Shown: one piece after another, positions 24,001 through 35,472 of the stretch
Layout of the letters: every line of letters begins with the position of its first letter
Position numbering within the stretch: position 1 is the first letter of the stretch
Origin: Streptomyces sp. NBC_00425
GTDB lineage: Bacteria > Actinomycetota > Actinomycetes > Streptomycetales > Streptomycetaceae
Assembly: GCF_036030735.1 (NCBI RefSeq)
Contig: NZ_CP107928.1
Location: 7,998,001 to 8,062,000 of the forward strand
DNA: 64,000 nucleotides
Direction: 5' to 3'
Notes under the pieces: model-generated
Databases searched by the model: none
What the model was told of the DNA's origin: nothing
The model's input: only the letters and a program-made list of their open reading frames with translations
Made by a program: the position numbers and the translations under genes

Positions 24001-25509
24001 GTTGTACTTCGTCTCCAGGACCGCAGTCTTGGCGTCGAACTTCTTCCAGCCGAATGTGTCGGTCTCGTTCGAGGCGTAGAGGCCAAGAGTGATGTTCGAC
24101 CAGCGCTTGGAGGCAGCTTCCCGAGCTACGGAGGTGGTGTCGAACTCCAGGTTCCCGGCGGCGCAGTCCTTGCTCCAGCCCTTGGAGTCGTCGACCGTGT
24201 CCAGCGGCAGCGTCGACTTCTTGCTGGGCTGGTTGTTCCAGGTCGTCTTCTTGGTGATGCCAGTGGTGTGGTATAGCTCCACCGGCCGGTCCTGACAGGA
24301 CCACGACCAGATGTTGCGGATCCGGAAGACCGAGCTCTTGATCTGTGCACCCTTGGTGTCACTGGTGTCGAGCTGGACGAAGGACCGTGAGATCCGGTCC
24401 GAGCCGCCCGTCTCGGCCTCGTAGCCGACCCGGACCGGATCCTTGGTGTTCCAGAACGAAGTCTTCGGGTAGTGCTTGTAGACCCTAGTCCAGTTCTGCT
24501 TCTCGCCCCAGGCCCACGAAGGGTCGATGAACACCGGGTACTGGGTGTCCGCGCCCTGGAGCAGCTCCTGATCCGGCTTGATTTCCAGCGTGTCGCCGCT
24601 GACCGTCGTGGGCATCTGCGCGTCCTGCGCGCCCGGCGGCGGATCGAAGACATCGGCGGGCGCCCCGCCCTCCGTCTTGCCCGAAGCGGTCATGGCCGTG
24701 AACGCCGCAGGGGCCCCGGGTGCCGTGCCCGAGGAGATGGAGGAGGAATCCCACATCAGTGGCGAGGGGCTGGTGAACACCGTCTGCCCGGCCGGATTCA
24801 CAGCGCTGACGCTGCCGGTCTCCGCGTCAGTGGACACATCCAGACCGACGGTGTCCAACTTGTACTTCAGCGACGCCAGCTTCGGGTTCGCGGCAGCCTC
24901 TGCCGTCTTGACTACGAGCAGTTGCGAGAAGCCCTCGACCTCAGCCTTCAGCTGGAGATCCACACCGGGCAGAACCTCGGCGTATGTAGCCACGTTCTCG
25001 GACAGCGTCGGCGCGGGCAGTGCCTTGGGCCAGGTCAGCGAGAGCGTACGGCCATCCTTGACGCCTGTGAGAAGCGGACCTGCGCCGCCACCCGAGAACG
25101 CCACGTCCACGGTGGAAGCCTTCGGCACGACCCTACCGTCGTTCGCGACGGTAAGAGTCGGATCGGTGGGCATCCATGCACCGTCTCGCAGCAGCCGCAC
25201 CGGGGTGCCATAACGCTTGACCGACCAGGTTCCGTCGGGCTGCGCCCAGGTGTCCGTCGACTCCGTCCTGGCGGAGACCAGTTCGTAGGGCTGACCCGTC
25301 GCTGCGGCCTGTTCGAGCGCGTACTCCTCTTCGCTCTTCGAGCCGTCGGCGACAGGGTCCGTCGATGTGGCGGCGGAAACCGCCGCGCTTGCAGTGGAGG
25401 GAAGGGCAAGCACACCTGAAGCGGTAATTCCGCTTATCAAGGCGACAGAAATCGCCCTGGAAAGCCATCTCTTTCTCGGCTCGCCCCCGCGAGGTCTTAT
25501 CTGCAGCAT
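21100..25509 (-). CDS. Large secreted FG-GAP/VCBS-repeat protein with lectin-like domain
   Basis: A 1469-residue exported protein. The ATG at 25509 follows GAGAGG and opens a signal peptide ([15 protein letters not shown], then ALPSTASA). Residues ~50-310 match the N-terminal region of Streptomyces RHS/DNRLRE-type secreted proteins. Residues ~320-520 hold a DNRLRE-like module ([23 protein letters not shown]). A fibronectin-like stretch follows, then a first FG-GAP set with Ca-binding DLNGD motifs (about 700-1010). Next come a bulb-type lectin-like domain ([22 protein letters not shown], about 1025-1100) and a second FG-GAP set with repeated [10 protein letters not shown]. It probably binds surfaces or glycans. 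It diverges from the RHS gene. Confidence 0.85.
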
Positions 25510-25735
25510 GAAACCTCTCAATGTCCGATAACCGGCGGGACTCTACAGAGAGGTTGAGCGGCGCGCACCGCCCCACCGGCACCTTTGTCATGATCTCGCC
25601 AGTAAGTCTGAATTCTCCCCAAGGTCACGTTTGAATTCCTTTCAAGCCCTTAGTGCTCACCAAATGCTCAAGTGGCTTGCGAGGGCCTGTTAATCTCCCC
25701 CGGTCCGTTTCACAGATGAATAAGGGGGTGGGGGT
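25510..25735. promoter_or_regulatory. Divergent promoter region
   Basis: A 226-base, relatively AT-rich gap separates the two divergent secreted-protein genes and must hold both promoters. TGAATTC occurs twice about 24 bases apart (near 25610 and 25633), a possible paired binding site. No -35/-10 pair is clear enough to mark. Ribosome-binding sites at each edge are strong (GAGAGG leftward, AAGGGGGTGGGGG rightward). Confidence 0.45.
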
Positions 25736-28700
25736 GTGAGACGTTTCGGCATGCGCGGCCTGTCAGCGACATTGGCCGCCGTGGTTCTCGCCGGAGCGCT
25801 GCCGGGGATGGCGGTTGCTGCGGACGGAGGGCCAGACCTACCGAAGCTGAAGCAGCCCAAGGCCGTACCGGTCGCGGAAGTCGCCGTCGGGGGCGGGAAG
25901 CGGCCTGATGCCGCCTCTGCGAACTCCTGGAAGAAGAAGGCGCCGAAGGTCAGGTGGCCTGGTGCCGGCACCGCGGAGGTGTCGCTCGCGCCCGGAGGCA
26001 GAGCGGGTTCACTGCCGGTGTCGGTCACGACGGGCGGGCTCGCGACGAAGAAGAACGCTCCGGCCAAGGGTGCGCCGCCGAAGGGCGGGACGGCGGCGCC
26101 GGCCAGGGTGACGGTGACCGTGGCGGCCCGCGACGAGGCCCGCCAAGTCGGCGTAAGCGGACTGCTTCTGACGATGCGTCGCGCAGATGTTGTGAGAAAT
26201 CCCATACCGGCCAGGGTTGAGGTGGACTACAGCTCTTTCCGCGGTGCCTACGGCGGTGACTGGGCCGCGCGACTGCGCCTCGTGCAGCTGCCAGCCTGCG
26301 CGCTCACCGACCCCGAGCTCGCCAAGTGCCGTATCCAGAAGCCCCTGGCCACGAACAACGACATCCGGTCCGGCAAGCTCTCGGCCCAGGTGTCCGTGGC
26401 CGGGGCTTCCGCAGCCGGCAACGGCACCATCACCAAGAAGGCCATGATGGCCAGCGCCGCCACGGTCCTTGCGGCAACGGCCGAGGCCTCCGGCCCGACC
26501 GGTGACTACAAGGCGACCTCGCTGCAGGCTTCCGGATCGTGGAGTGCGGGCGGCTCGACCGGTATCTTTACCTGGTCGCACCCCATCAGTGTGCCGACGG
26601 TTCCCGGCGGCATGGATCCAAAGATCTCGCTCGGATATAACTCCCAGTCGGTTGACGGCCGTACTTCTGTCACCAACAACCAGCCCTCCTGGATCGGTGA
26701 CGGCTGGTCGTGGGAGCCGGGCTTCATCGAGCGCCGCTACAAATCCTGCAACGACGACAAGACGGACGCCACGAACACCACCAAGGTCGGCGACCTGTGC
26801 TGGTTCAACGACAACGCCACCCTGTCCCTGGGCGGCAAGTCCACCGAGCTCGTCTACGAGTCGGGCAAGGGCTGGCATCCGGTGAACGACTCGGGCGAAA
26901 AGATCGAGAAGTTGACCGGTGCGACCAACGGCGACAAAGGCACGGCCGGTGTCGACGGAGAGGGCGAGCACTGGAAGGTCACGACCACCGACGGCACCCA
27001 GTACTTCTTCGGTCTGAACCGTCTGCCCGGCTGGAGCGACAACGGCACCGCCGCGGACGACCCGGTCACCAACTCCACCTGGACCGCCCCGGTCTTCGGT
27101 AACCACTCCGGTGAGCCGTGCTACAACGCCTCTTTCGCTTCCGGCTGGTGCCAACAAGGCTGGCGTTGGCAGCTGGACTACGTCGTCAGCCCGACCGGCA
27201 ACGCGATGGCGTACTACTGGAAGACCGAGTCGAACAACTACGGCCGCAACGTCTCTGAGACCACCGGCAAGGCCACCGTTACCCCGTATGTCCGAGGCGG
27301 GTACCTCGACCACATCGACTACGGTCTGCGGTCGAACGCGGTGTACTCGGGCAAGGCGATGGGCCAGGTCCTCTTCGATGTGTCCGAGCGCTGTCTGACC
27401 GACTGCGGCACCTTCGACGAAGCCAACGCCAAGAACTGGCCGGACGTCCCCTTCGACCGGTACTGCAAGGATGGCGCCACCGAGTGCAAGGACCAGTACT
27501 CGCCCACCTTCTGGTCCCGCAAGCGCCTCGCGGCGATCACCACCAAGCTGCTGACCGGCGGGGCCTACAAGGACGTCGACACCTGGACGCTGGCGCAGGA
27601 CTTCCCCGCTGCCGGTGACGGTATCTCCACTCCCATGTGGCTGAAGTCCATCCGGCGTACCGGAAAGACCGGAGGCACCGCTTCCCTCCCGCCGGTGACC
27701 TTCGCGGGGGAGCAGAGGCCCAATCGCGTCGATGCCCTCGGCGACGGCCTCGCGCCATTCGTCCGGCTGCGTCTGTACCAGATCACCACGGAGACCGGTG
27801 GCACGATCGGGGTCAGCTATTCCCAGCCCGACTGCACCGCCGCCACCCTGCCCCCTGCCGACGGGACCAACACCACCCGCTGCTACCCGGTGAAGTGGGC
27901 GTACGAGGGTGACACCGCCAAGCAGGACTGGTTCAACACCTACGTCGTCACCCAGGTCGTCGAGGGCGACAACCTCGTCGAGTCCCCGGACAAGGTGACC
28001 AGCTACTCCTACCTGGGCGGCGCCGCCTGGGCGAAGAGTACCGACGAGTTCACCAAGGCCGCCGATCGCGTTCACTCCGTCGCCCGCGGCTACGAGCGTG
28101 TCCAGACCCGCACCGGCGCCGCCTCCGACCCGAAGACCCTGGCCGAGGCCCGCTACTTCCGCGGCATCGACGGCGCCGGGGTCAAGGACAGTGCGGGCGT
28201 GGCCGTGACCGACCGCGAACAGTTCGCCGGAATACAGCGCGAGACCGCCACCTACAACGGCGACGACACCGCGAAGCCGGTGTCCGCGACCTCGTATACC
28301 CCCTGGCGGTCCGGGGTCCTCGCCTCCCGCGCGCGCACGGGACTGCCGGACCTCGAGTCGTACCGGACAGGCGTGCAGAAGGAGTCCACCCGCACCACCG
28401 TCACCGGCGGTGTGCGCACTATCGAGCAGACCCGTCACTTCGATGGCTACGGCATGGTCGACTCGATCTACGAGACCGGGGACACCGCGAAGACCGGCGA
28501 CGAGAAGTGCACGACGACGACGTACGCGCGGAACACCTCGGCCTGGATCCTCGACAAGGTCAGCCGTGTCGAGACCGTCGCCGTGCCGTGCGGTACAGCC
28601 ATGTCCCGTCCGGCCGACGTCATCGACGACGTCCGCACCTACTACGACGGCGGAGCGCTCGGCGCCGCGCCGAGCAAGGGTCTGGTCACCAGGACCGAGC

Positions 28701-31700
28701 GGATCAACGGGGCCGGTTCCGGCTACGACGTCCAGACCAGCGTCCCCAGCATCTGCGGTGTGACCGGCAATCAGCTCTGCTACGACCTCTATGGCCGTGG
28801 GCTCGCGGGCGCGGATGCCTACGGCGAGGTGACTAGGACGGCGTACATGCCGGTGAGCGGCGAGGCGCCGACCTCCATGGTGGTCACCAACCCCAAGGGC
28901 CACACCACGACCACGGTCACGGACCCGCTGCGGGCCCAGGCCGCCCAAGTCACCGATGCCAACGGCAAGATCACCACGACTGCGTACGATCCGCTGGGCA
29001 GGGTCACCAAGGTCTGGCTGCCGACCAGGTCGGCCGCGACCTTCCCGGACTCGCCGAACTATGTCTTCGAGTATCTGGTCCGCAACGACGGTCCGATCGT
29101 GGTGACGTCGAAGTCGCTCACCTACGACAGCAAGTACGAGACCAGCTACTCGTTCCAGGACGGCATGCTGCGTGAACGGCAGACCCAGGAGACCTCTCCC
29201 GACCGCGCCGGCCGTCTGATCAGCGAGACGTTCTACGACACACGTGGTCTGGCCTGGCGCTCGTCCGGGACCTACTACGCCGCGGGCGCGGCCGAACCGG
29301 TCCTCGTGACTGGCGAGGAGCTCAACCAGCCGGCGTCCACCGACACCGAGTACGACGGCGCGGGCCGGGTCACAGCCGTGATCGCGAAGCGGTTCGGGGA
29401 CGAGACCAAGCGCACCACTACCTCGTACACCGGTGACACCACCACCGTGATCCCGCCCAAGGGCGGCACGACGACCACCACGATCAAGGACGCCGTCGGC
29501 CGCACGACGGAGGTCAGGGAGTACACGGACGCAGCCCGCACGACCGCGCAGTCCACCACGTACATGTTCGACAGGCTTGGTCGCCTCGGGCGGATCTCCG
29601 ACCCGTCCGGGGCCCACTGGACGTACACGTACGACGTCCGCGGCCGTCGCATCGAGACGTCCGACCCCGACAAGGGCACCACGCGCACCACGTTCGACAA
29701 AGGCGACCGGGCCACCGACGTCACCGATGAGCGGAACGTCACGCTCCACACCGACTACGACAACCTCGGACGCAAGACCGCCCTGAAGTCGGGTGCGACC
29801 ACGCTCGCCGCCTGGGAGTACGACACCGTCGCCAAGGGCCAGCTGTCCAAGTCCGTCCGCTACGTCGGCGGCAAGGCCTACGCGACCGAGGTCACCACAT
29901 ACAACAGCCTCTACCTGCCCGTCGTCACGCAGGTCACGATCCCCGACAGCCAGGGTGCGCTGGCGGGTACTTACAAGTGGACGACGAGTTACAACCTCAA
30001 CACCGGCCAGGTGATGTGGATCCAGCACCCGGCCATCGGCGATCTGCCCGCGGAGAAGGTTGCCAACACCTACGCCCCGGTGTCCGGTCTGCTGAACACC
30101 GTGGGCGCAGGCACCGATCCCTTGGTTTCGGGGACCACGTATGACCACTACGGCCGTGAGGTCCGCCGCCAGTTCGGCGCCTTCGGGCAGAGCGTGTTGC
30201 GGACGAACACCTTCGACGAGCACACCGGGCAGCTCACCGACACCTACCTCGACCGCGACACGGCCCCGCAGCGCATCGACGACAACCACTACACATACGA
30301 CCCTGCGGGCAACGTAACGTCCATCTCCACCTCTTACGGACAGGAAGCCGCCCGCACCACCGACACCCAGTGCTTCGGCCTGGATGCGCTGCGCCGCATA
30401 GCCGAGGCGTGGAGCAACCGCACCGCCGGCCAGTGCGCGCAGGCGCCGTCGGCCTCCGAGGTCGGTGGTCAGGACGCCTACTGGACGAGCTACACCTACG
30501 ACGCGGTGGGCAACCGCAAGAGCGAGACCAGGCACGCGACCACCTCGGGCCCTTCCGCCGACACCGTCCGCACCTACGCCGACCCGACCACGGGAACCCA
30601 CGACCTGCCCAAGGTCACCCAGACCGGCAACAACGCCCACGAGGAGCTATTCACCTACGACGAGACGGGCAACACCAGGACACACAAGATAGGTGCCGAT
30701 GCAGTGCAGACCCTGGACTGGGACGAGGAGGGTCATCTGAAGTCCGTCGCCCAGGGCACCGCGACCAGCTCGTACCTGTACGACACCGAGGGGCAGCGGC
30801 TGGTCCGCAAGGACTCCACCGGCACCACCCTGTACCTGCCCAACGGCAACGAGCTTCGGCTCGACCAGGCGGGCACCCTCACGGGCACGCGCTACTACCT
30901 CGCGGGCGAGGTGCCGGTGGCCGTACGGACCCAGTCCAGGCTCACCTTCGTCTTCGGTGACCACCACGGCACCGGAACGACGCAGGTCAGTGGGGACGCC
31001 GCGCAGACCGTCACACGCCGCAAGTCGACGATCTTCGGCGAGGCGCGTGGCACCCAGCCCACCGGATGGGTGGGTGACAAGGGTTTCATCGGCGGGACGA
31101 AGGACGCCGACGCGGGGCTGACCCACATCGGCGCGCGCGAGTACGACCCGTCCATCGGCCGGTTCGTCTCGGTCGATCCGATCCTGGAGGCCGACAAGCC
31201 GCAGACCATGAACGGCTACGGCTACGCGGCCAACAACCCGGTCAGCTTCTCCGACCCCACCGGTGAGGCCCTGGCGGAATGCATGAGCGGCATGTACCAG
31301 TGCCGCAACGGCCGTGAGGTGATCGGCAAGGGTAAGCACTACGACCAGATCGTCGCTCAGGAGGAGCGGAACAGCGCGTACTACCACAAGAACTACCAGA
31401 ACTACCAGCGCCAGCAGGAGCTGGGCCGGCGTGCGACCGCCGCGTACCGCTTCGGTGGTCCCGGAATCACCAGGACCCATCTGAACCCCAACGCCACCCA
31501 GGTGGTGGCGATGTGGTTCATGGGCGCGACCCCGGCCGCGTACTCCTTCGACCAGAACGACAAATTCACCGCAGGGGTGCAGAACCACATCTGGATGGAC
31601 GTGGTGCGCAGGTACCTGTCGCATCGCAAGGGCACCAAGATAGGGGAGGAGATCACCGGCCTCGACTACAAGACGAAGTACGGCGCGGTCATGAACGACC

Positions 31701-32068
31701 TGCCGCTGAAGGGCATGATGGCCGGCGAGCTCTCCGATGCGATCACGCAGTTCCTCGGCGGGGGGACGGATCCGAGCACCGAGGAGGGCGCGACCCGCGC
31801 CACCCTGGGATCCTTCAACCTGCATGCGACCGTGACCGACTACCAGCCGCTGAACCGCACCGGCAAGGTCGAGTTCGAGCTCACCCAGAAGATGACAGTC
31901 GCGTCGCTGACACGGGGAGTTTCGCAGGAGGGATACGAGAGCGGGGCCAAGGACCCGGGAGCGATGGCCCTGTCACAAACGATCCGGGGCATCTTCCCGA
32001 GCGGTCAGAGGGATCTGCAGTTCACCGTCCGATGGACCGAGAACATCCACATGCAGCGACCGGAGTAG
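25736..32068 (+). CDS. RHS-repeat polymorphic toxin-type secreted protein
   Basis: A 2110-residue exported protein. The GTG at 25736 follows a G-rich ribosome-binding site and opens a signal peptide ([20 protein letters not shown]). The body contains many YD-type repeats ([46 protein letters not shown]). The RHS-associated core is at about 1800-1845, with [33 protein letters not shown]. After this boundary a 265-residue C-terminal domain follows. It has no toxin motif that I recognise, though its start is rich in Tyr/Gln/Asn and it contains [19 protein letters not shown]. In RHS systems this segment is the toxin. The frame is intact. A lipoprotein gene follows 88 bases later. Confidence 0.85.
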   Translation: MRRFGMRGLSATLAAVVLAGALPGMAVAADGGPDLPKLKQPKAVPVAEVAVGGGKRPDAASANSWKKKAPKVRWPGAGTAEVSLAPGGRAGSLPVSVTTGGLATKKNAPAKGAPPKGGTAAPARVTVTVAARDEARQVGVSGLLLTMRRADVVRNPIPARVEVDYSSFRGAYGGDWAARLRLVQLPACALTDPELAKCRIQKPLATNNDIRSGKLSAQVSVAGASAAGNGTITKKAMMASAATVLAATAEASGPTGDYKATSLQASGSWSAGGSTGIFTWSHPISVPTVPGGMDPKISLGYNSQSVDGRTSVTNNQPSWIGDGWSWEPGFIERRYKSCNDDKTDATNTTKVGDLCWFNDNATLSLGGKSTELVYESGKGWHPVNDSGEKIEKLTGATNGDKGTAGVDGEGEHWKVTTTDGTQYFFGLNRLPGWSDNGTAADDPVTNSTWTAPVFGNHSGEPCYNASFASGWCQQGWRWQLDYVVSPTGNAMAYYWKTESNNYGRNVSETTGKATVTPYVRGGYLDHIDYGLRSNAVYSGKAMGQVLFDVSERCLTDCGTFDEANAKNWPDVPFDRYCKDGATECKDQYSPTFWSRKRLAAITTKLLTGGAYKDVDTWTLAQDFPAAGDGISTPMWLKSIRRTGKTGGTASLPPVTFAGEQRPNRVDALGDGLAPFVRLRLYQITTETGGTIGVSYSQPDCTAATLPPADGTNTTRCYPVKWAYEGDTAKQDWFNTYVVTQVVEGDNLVESPDKVTSYSYLGGAAWAKSTDEFTKAADRVHSVARGYERVQTRTGAASDPKTLAEARYFRGIDGAGVKDSAGVAVTDREQFAGIQRETATYNGDDTAKPVSATSYTPWRSGVLASRARTGLPDLESYRTGVQKESTRTTVTGGVRTIEQTRHFDGYGMVDSIYETGDTAKTGDEKCTTTTYARNTSAWILDKVSRVETVAVPCGTAMSRPADVIDDVRTYYDGGALGAAPSKGLVTRTERINGAGSGYDVQTSVPSICGVTGNQLCYDLYGRGLAGADAYGEVTRTAYMPVSGEAPTSMVVTNPKGHTTTTVTDPLRAQAAQVTDANGKITTTAYDPLGRVTKVWLPTRSAATFPDSPNYVFEYLVRNDGPIVVTSKSLTYDSKYETSYSFQDGMLRERQTQETSPDRAGRLISETFYDTRGLAWRSSGTYYAAGAAEPVLVTGEELNQPASTDTEYDGAGRVTAVIAKRFGDETKRTTTSYTGDTTTVIPPKGGTTTTTIKDAVGRTTEVREYTDAARTTAQSTTYMFDRLGRLGRISDPSGAHWTYTYDVRGRRIETSDPDKGTTRTTFDKGDRATDVTDERNVTLHTDYDNLGRKTALKSGATTLAAWEYDTVAKGQLSKSVRYVGGKAYATEVTTYNSLYLPVVTQVTIPDSQGALAGTYKWTTSYNLNTGQVMWIQHPAIGDLPAEKVANTYAPVSGLLNTVGAGTDPLVSGTTYDHYGREVRRQFGAFGQSVLRTNTFDEHTGQLTDTYLDRDTAPQRIDDNHYTYDPAGNVTSISTSYGQEAARTTDTQCFGLDALRRIAEAWSNRTAGQCAQAPSASEVGGQDAYWTSYTYDAVGNRKSETRHATTSGPSADTVRTYADPTTGTHDLPKVTQTGNNAHEELFTYDETGNTRTHKIGADAVQTLDWDEEGHLKSVAQGTATSSYLYDTEGQRLVRKDSTGTTLYLPNGNELRLDQAGTLTGTRYYLAGEVPVAVRTQSRLTFVFGDHHGTGTTQVSGDAAQTVTRRKSTIFGEARGTQPTGWVGDKGFIGGTKDADAGLTHIGAREYDPSIGRFVSVDPILEADKPQTMNGYGYAANNPVSFSDPTGEALAECMSGMYQCRNGREVIGKGKHYDQIVAQEERNSAYYHKNYQNYQRQQELGRRATAAYRFGGPGITRTHLNPNATQVVAMWFMGATPAAYSFDQNDKFTAGVQNHIWMDVVRRYLSHRKGTKIGEEITGLDYKTKYGAVMNDLPLKGMMAGELSDAITQFLGGGTDPSTEEGATRATLGSFNLHATVTDYQPLNRTGKVEFELTQKMTVASLTRGVSQEGYESGAKDPGAMALSQTIRGIFPSGQRDLQFTVRWTENIHMQRPE

Positions 32069-32156
32069 CGGCAAGGAGTACGACCAGCAGTACTGTCGGG
32101 CAGGTCGGGGGAGCACTCCTCGGCCTGCCTGACCCACTCTGTGAAAGAGGTTGCAC

Positions 32157-32759
32157 ATGTTTACCCGATCACGGCGCGGCCTGGCCTCTGCGGCTGTCAT
32201 GGCAGCACTGGTCGCCGGAACGGCCTCCTGCGTCGACAATCGGTACGCGCCGCCGCCACCACCAGTCAAGGCGGTGGGCGTGGATCTGTACGGGACCTGG
32301 AAGGGCTGGGCCAGCAGCTCGCTCACGCTGAGGCCGGACGGGGTCGCCGAGGTGGCAGATCTGGACGGTCAGGAGTTCCGCTTCGACGACGGATGGCGGA
32401 TGACCGGGACCGGTACTTGGACGTTGTCCGAGCCCGGACGTTACAAGGGCGGCAACACCGTGGGCGACGGTTCCGTGGTGCATGTGAAGGTGAAGCCTTC
32501 GACGGCCGGATCCGGTGGGTCCGCTGATCCGTCCGATATGGGTCGCTCCGGCTCGCCGTCCCCGACTGGCGCCCTGACCATGCCCCCGACTACGAGCGCG
32601 TCGCCGCTTCCGGAAGCAGCAGCGACGCGCACGGCCCCGCCTCCGGCGGAGGCGTCCTGGGACCTCGGCGTAGTCAAGGACGAGGCGGGACGGCTGAGGC
32701 TGTTCTTCCTGACCTCCGACCCGGACGTACGGGACACCTACTACCTGTCGAGGCGCTGA
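32157..32759 (+). CDS. Small lipoprotein, candidate immunity or accessory protein
   Basis: A 200-residue protein with an N-terminal SRRGLAS (twin-arginine-like) start, a hydrophobic core and a likely acylated Cys25 in GTASC. The -3 position is Thr, so the lipobox is weaker than usual. The mature region has a short beta-rich domain (GTWKGWASSSLTLRPDGVAE, FDDGWRMTGTGTWTL), a Pro/Ser/Thr-rich linker, and a closing strand segment (RLRLFFLTSDPDVRDTYYL). AAAGAGG lies 6 bases before the ATG. Its place directly after an RHS gene is where immunity genes lie. A membrane-anchored extracellular protein could protect from an exported toxin; this is inference. Confidence 0.7.
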   Translation: MFTRSRRGLASAAVMAALVAGTASCVDNRYAPPPPPVKAVGVDLYGTWKGWASSSLTLRPDGVAEVADLDGQEFRFDDGWRMTGTGTWTLSEPGRYKGGNTVGDGSVVHVKVKPSTAGSGGSADPSDMGRSGSPSPTGALTMPPTTSASPLPEAAATRTAPPPAEASWDLGVVKDEAGRLRLFFLTSDPDVRDTYYLSRR

Positions 32760-33103
32760 CCGCGTTCGTAGAGCATGGGTCCCGCACCGTCCTGCGTCTT
32801 CCCGAAGGTGCCACGGGGCTGGCTCGATATGACTCTCATGTCTGCAGACGGCCGACAGAAGCAGGACGGGCTCCGTCTCTGGCGGCGGCCCTACCATGGA
32901 CGGCGGAGGTGCTCACCGTGCACCCCGCCGTTTCCGTTCCGTCGTATCCCGACCGTCGCCGCTACAGCTGCGGCGGTGTCGTAGCGAAGCGCGCGTTCCC
33001 GACGCGTAGAGCGTCCGGCAACGCAGTCCCAAGTCGAGGGCGGTCGGCGAGTTCGACGAGCCTGGTGCCAGAGTGATGCGGACAGACACGGCAGTTGTAG
33101 TTC
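32760..33103. other. Gap before insertion sequence
   Basis: No supportable gene. A leftward frame near 32975-33075 ends in a protein-like stretch (ELADRPRLGTALPDAL) and could be a tiny 3' remnant, but no family is recognised. The region ends at the left inverted repeat of the next element. Confidence 0.25.
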
Positions 33104-33995
33104 CAGTGAGCGTTTTCAGTGTGGCCACTGAACGGGTGACGGGGCGGTGTGAGGTCGGGGCGCGCAACGGACAGGGCCCCCGTGCCGTTGAGGGAGGTGT
33201 TCGACGTCTCAACTCAGCAGCACAGGAGCCCTGTTGGTTCCATATCCTGCCGCACTCGACCTGCCTCACGCCTTGGTCGAGTGGGTCACGATGCTCATCG
33301 TCACCCATGAGGGTGACCGGCGGTGCAAACTCCCGCCGCACCGCCGTGCGCTGGTCGCACTCGTGTACCTGCGTCGCCACGACACCCTCACGAGGATCGC
33401 CGCGGCATTCGGTATATCCGTCGGCACCGCCCACACCTACGTCGCCGCGGTCACGGGTCTGCTCGCCGAGCAGGCGCCGGGCCTGCTGAAGACGCTGCGC
33501 GCGCACGACCCGGACTTCGTCCTCCTGGACGGCTCGCTCGCAGAGTGCGACCGCGTCGGCGACGGCAGGGCCGACTACTCCTCGAAACATAAGCGGCACG
33601 GGGTGAACGTGCAGGTCGTCACGAACCCTGCCGGCGAGATTCTGTGGCTGTCGCCGGCATTGCCTGGCCGAACACACGATCTGACGGCCGCCCGCACCCA
33701 CCAGATCCTCCGGATCTGCGCGCGCCAAGGCGTCCCGATCCTCGCCGACATGGCCTACATCGGTGCGGGCGACTGGGTCACCACTGCCAAGCGTCGCCCG
33801 CCAGGCGGTGAACTCACCCTCACCGAGCGGACCGAGAACCGGGCCCTGTCCGCCTCCCGGGCACCTGTCGAACGAGGCATGGCGCGGCTGAAGTCCTGGC
33901 AGATCTTCCGCAGATCCCGCGTCAGCCCCAACCGCATGAGCGTCATCGCCAAAGCCGTCCTCACCCTGGAGAGGCAACGCTGAAAATGCTCAGTG
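33104..33995 (+). mobile_element. DDE_Tnp_4-type insertion sequence
   Basis: A compact ~0.89-kb element. The left end CAGTGAGCGTTTTCAGTGT (33104-33122) is matched in inverse by ACGCTGAAAATGCTCAGTG (33977-33995), with three mismatches. The right repeat includes the transposase stop codon. A stem-loop (CAACGG...CCGTTG, about 33162-33190) lies between the left end and the gene and may block incoming transcription. Insertion appears to have removed the 5' end of the neighbouring IS701-type element. Confidence 0.7.
33234..33983 (+). CDS. IS5-superfamily DDE transposase (Tnp_4 type)
   Basis: A 249-residue transposase with an N-terminal helix-turn-helix ([18 protein letters not shown]) and a DDE domain: [14 protein letters not shown] (first Asp), [25 protein letters not shown] (second Asp), and [19 protein letters not shown] (Glu). 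The TTG at 33234 has AGGAG about 6 bases upstream and gives the length normal for the family. Complete and possibly active. Confidence 0.8.
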   Translation: MVPYPAALDLPHALVEWVTMLIVTHEGDRRCKLPPHRRALVALVYLRRHDTLTRIAAAFGISVGTAHTYVAAVTGLLAEQAPGLLKTLRAHDPDFVLLDGSLAECDRVGDGRADYSSKHKRHGVNVQVVTNPAGEILWLSPALPGRTHDLTAARTHQILRICARQGVPILADMAYIGAGDWVTTAKRRPPGGELTLTERTENRALSASRAPVERGMARLKSWQIFRRSRVSPNRMSVIAKAVLTLERQR

Positions 33996-35262
33996 TCTGG
34001 GCTGTTTAGCGTGTTGCCGGGGCGGGTGCGGGCGTGGGGCGAGGCGTTCGGGAGGGCGATGCGGGCGGTCGCGGGCTGCTTCGCGCGACGTGAAGCCCGG
34101 GCGACGGCGGCGGAGTTGGTCGCGGGGCTGTTGCTGGAGGTGGACACGCGGAACTGCTGGACGCTCGCGCAGGTTCTGGGACATCCGGGCCCGCCCCGGC
34201 TGCAGCGCCTGCTCTCGCGCGCCGGTTCGACCATGAGCGGGCCCGGCAGGAGATCGCCAGCCTCGTGATCGATGAACCCGCCGATCAGAGCATGGTGTTG
34301 GTGGCGGACGAGACGGGGTGGCGAAGTCGTCCACGGACTGAGTGGGCGCTGGCCGGCAATACTCCGGTGAAATCGGCGGTGGCGGACTGTGCCAGGTGAC
34401 GGTGCACCTGGCGGCGGTCACCGCGACGACGAAGGTGATCATCGATCGGGCCCTGTATCTCCCGGCGGACTGGGCTGCGGACGAGGAACGCCGCGAGGTC
34501 GCCGGAGTACCGGAGGAGATCGCCTTCGCGACGAAGCCGCAGCAGGCGCTGGCCATGGTCACCGACGCGTTCGCCGCTGGCCTGAAGGCCACTGGTTCGC
34601 GGGCGACGAGGTGTACTGCGGGCGCGAACTACGCCGGGGCATACGGGCGCTGGGGCTCGGCTAGACGGTGGGCATCGCCGCCACCTACCAGGTCATCGAC
34701 GGGACCGGACGCCGGTGGGAGGCCCGCAAAATGATCAACAAGGTGCGGCCTGGGCAGTAGATGCGCCGGCAGACCGGACACGGCACCAAGGGCACCCGCG
34801 AGTACGACTGGGCCTGGTTCGATGTCCGCCCCGACGACGCTCCCGACGAGAACCGGAACGAGAAGGGGCTCGGGGCGAGTGTGCTGGTCACGCGGCGGCA
34901 CCGCTACAACGGCGAGGTGTCCTACTTCCGCTGCTGGGCACCCGGCGGCGTCTCGCTCGGCACGCTGGTGGAAGTGATCTGTCGCAGGTGGCGGATCGAG
35001 GAAACCTTCCAACTCGCCAAGGGCTTCACCGGACTCGACCAGGGCCAGGTGACCTGCTGGAACTCCTGGATGTGCTGGTCACTGTTCTCCCTGATCGCCG
35101 CCGCTGTCCTTGCCCTCACGGCCACCGCCGTCCACGACGCCGCCGAGGACGAGCCCGCGCTCGTCCCGCTGAGCTGCCCCGAGCTCATCCGGCTCCTGCG
35201 AGCCCTCGTGCTGCCGCCACCCGTCCGCGGCCGCGAGCACGTCCTGCACTGGACCGCCTGAC
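33996..35262 (+). pseudogene. IS701-family transposase, multiply broken
   Basis: IS701-type sequence is spread over several frames: VAGCFARREARATAAELVAG and NCWTLAQVLGHPGP in one frame. GLCQVTVHLAAVTATTKVII and VPEEIAFATKPQQALAMVTDA come in the next, then GDEVYCGRELRRGIRALGLG. After a TAG where Tyr is expected (near 34662) comes VGIAATYQVIDGTGRRWEAR, then a TAG at 34758-34760. The C-terminal third (MRRQTGHGTKGTREYDWAWF to EVICRRWRIEETFQLAKGF) is clean. At least two frameshifts and two nonsense codons make it dead. The 5' end is cut by the preceding element. No gene is seen in 35263-35472. Confidence 0.78.
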
Positions 35263-35472
35263 GACGCCATCACCAAGCCGTCGCGACCACCTGCCACCAG
35301 CAACGAGACCACCGTCACGACCAACCGTGATCAAGAACTACAGCTGCTGTGACAGAGCTTGGCGGGTGAAGCCAAGTTCACCTCGGATGCCGAAGTGCTT
35401 CTGGACGTCGACCGGTCACGGGGGACCTGTTTTGCACCGCAAGGTCGACGTTGATGAGCCGAGCTCTTCGGA

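Noticed and set aside
26009..30640. A 1543-codon leftward open frame inside the RHS gene
   Set aside because: It is the antisense shadow of the RHS coding sequence: low complexity Val/Gly/Arg composition, no family, opposite to clearly coding repeats.
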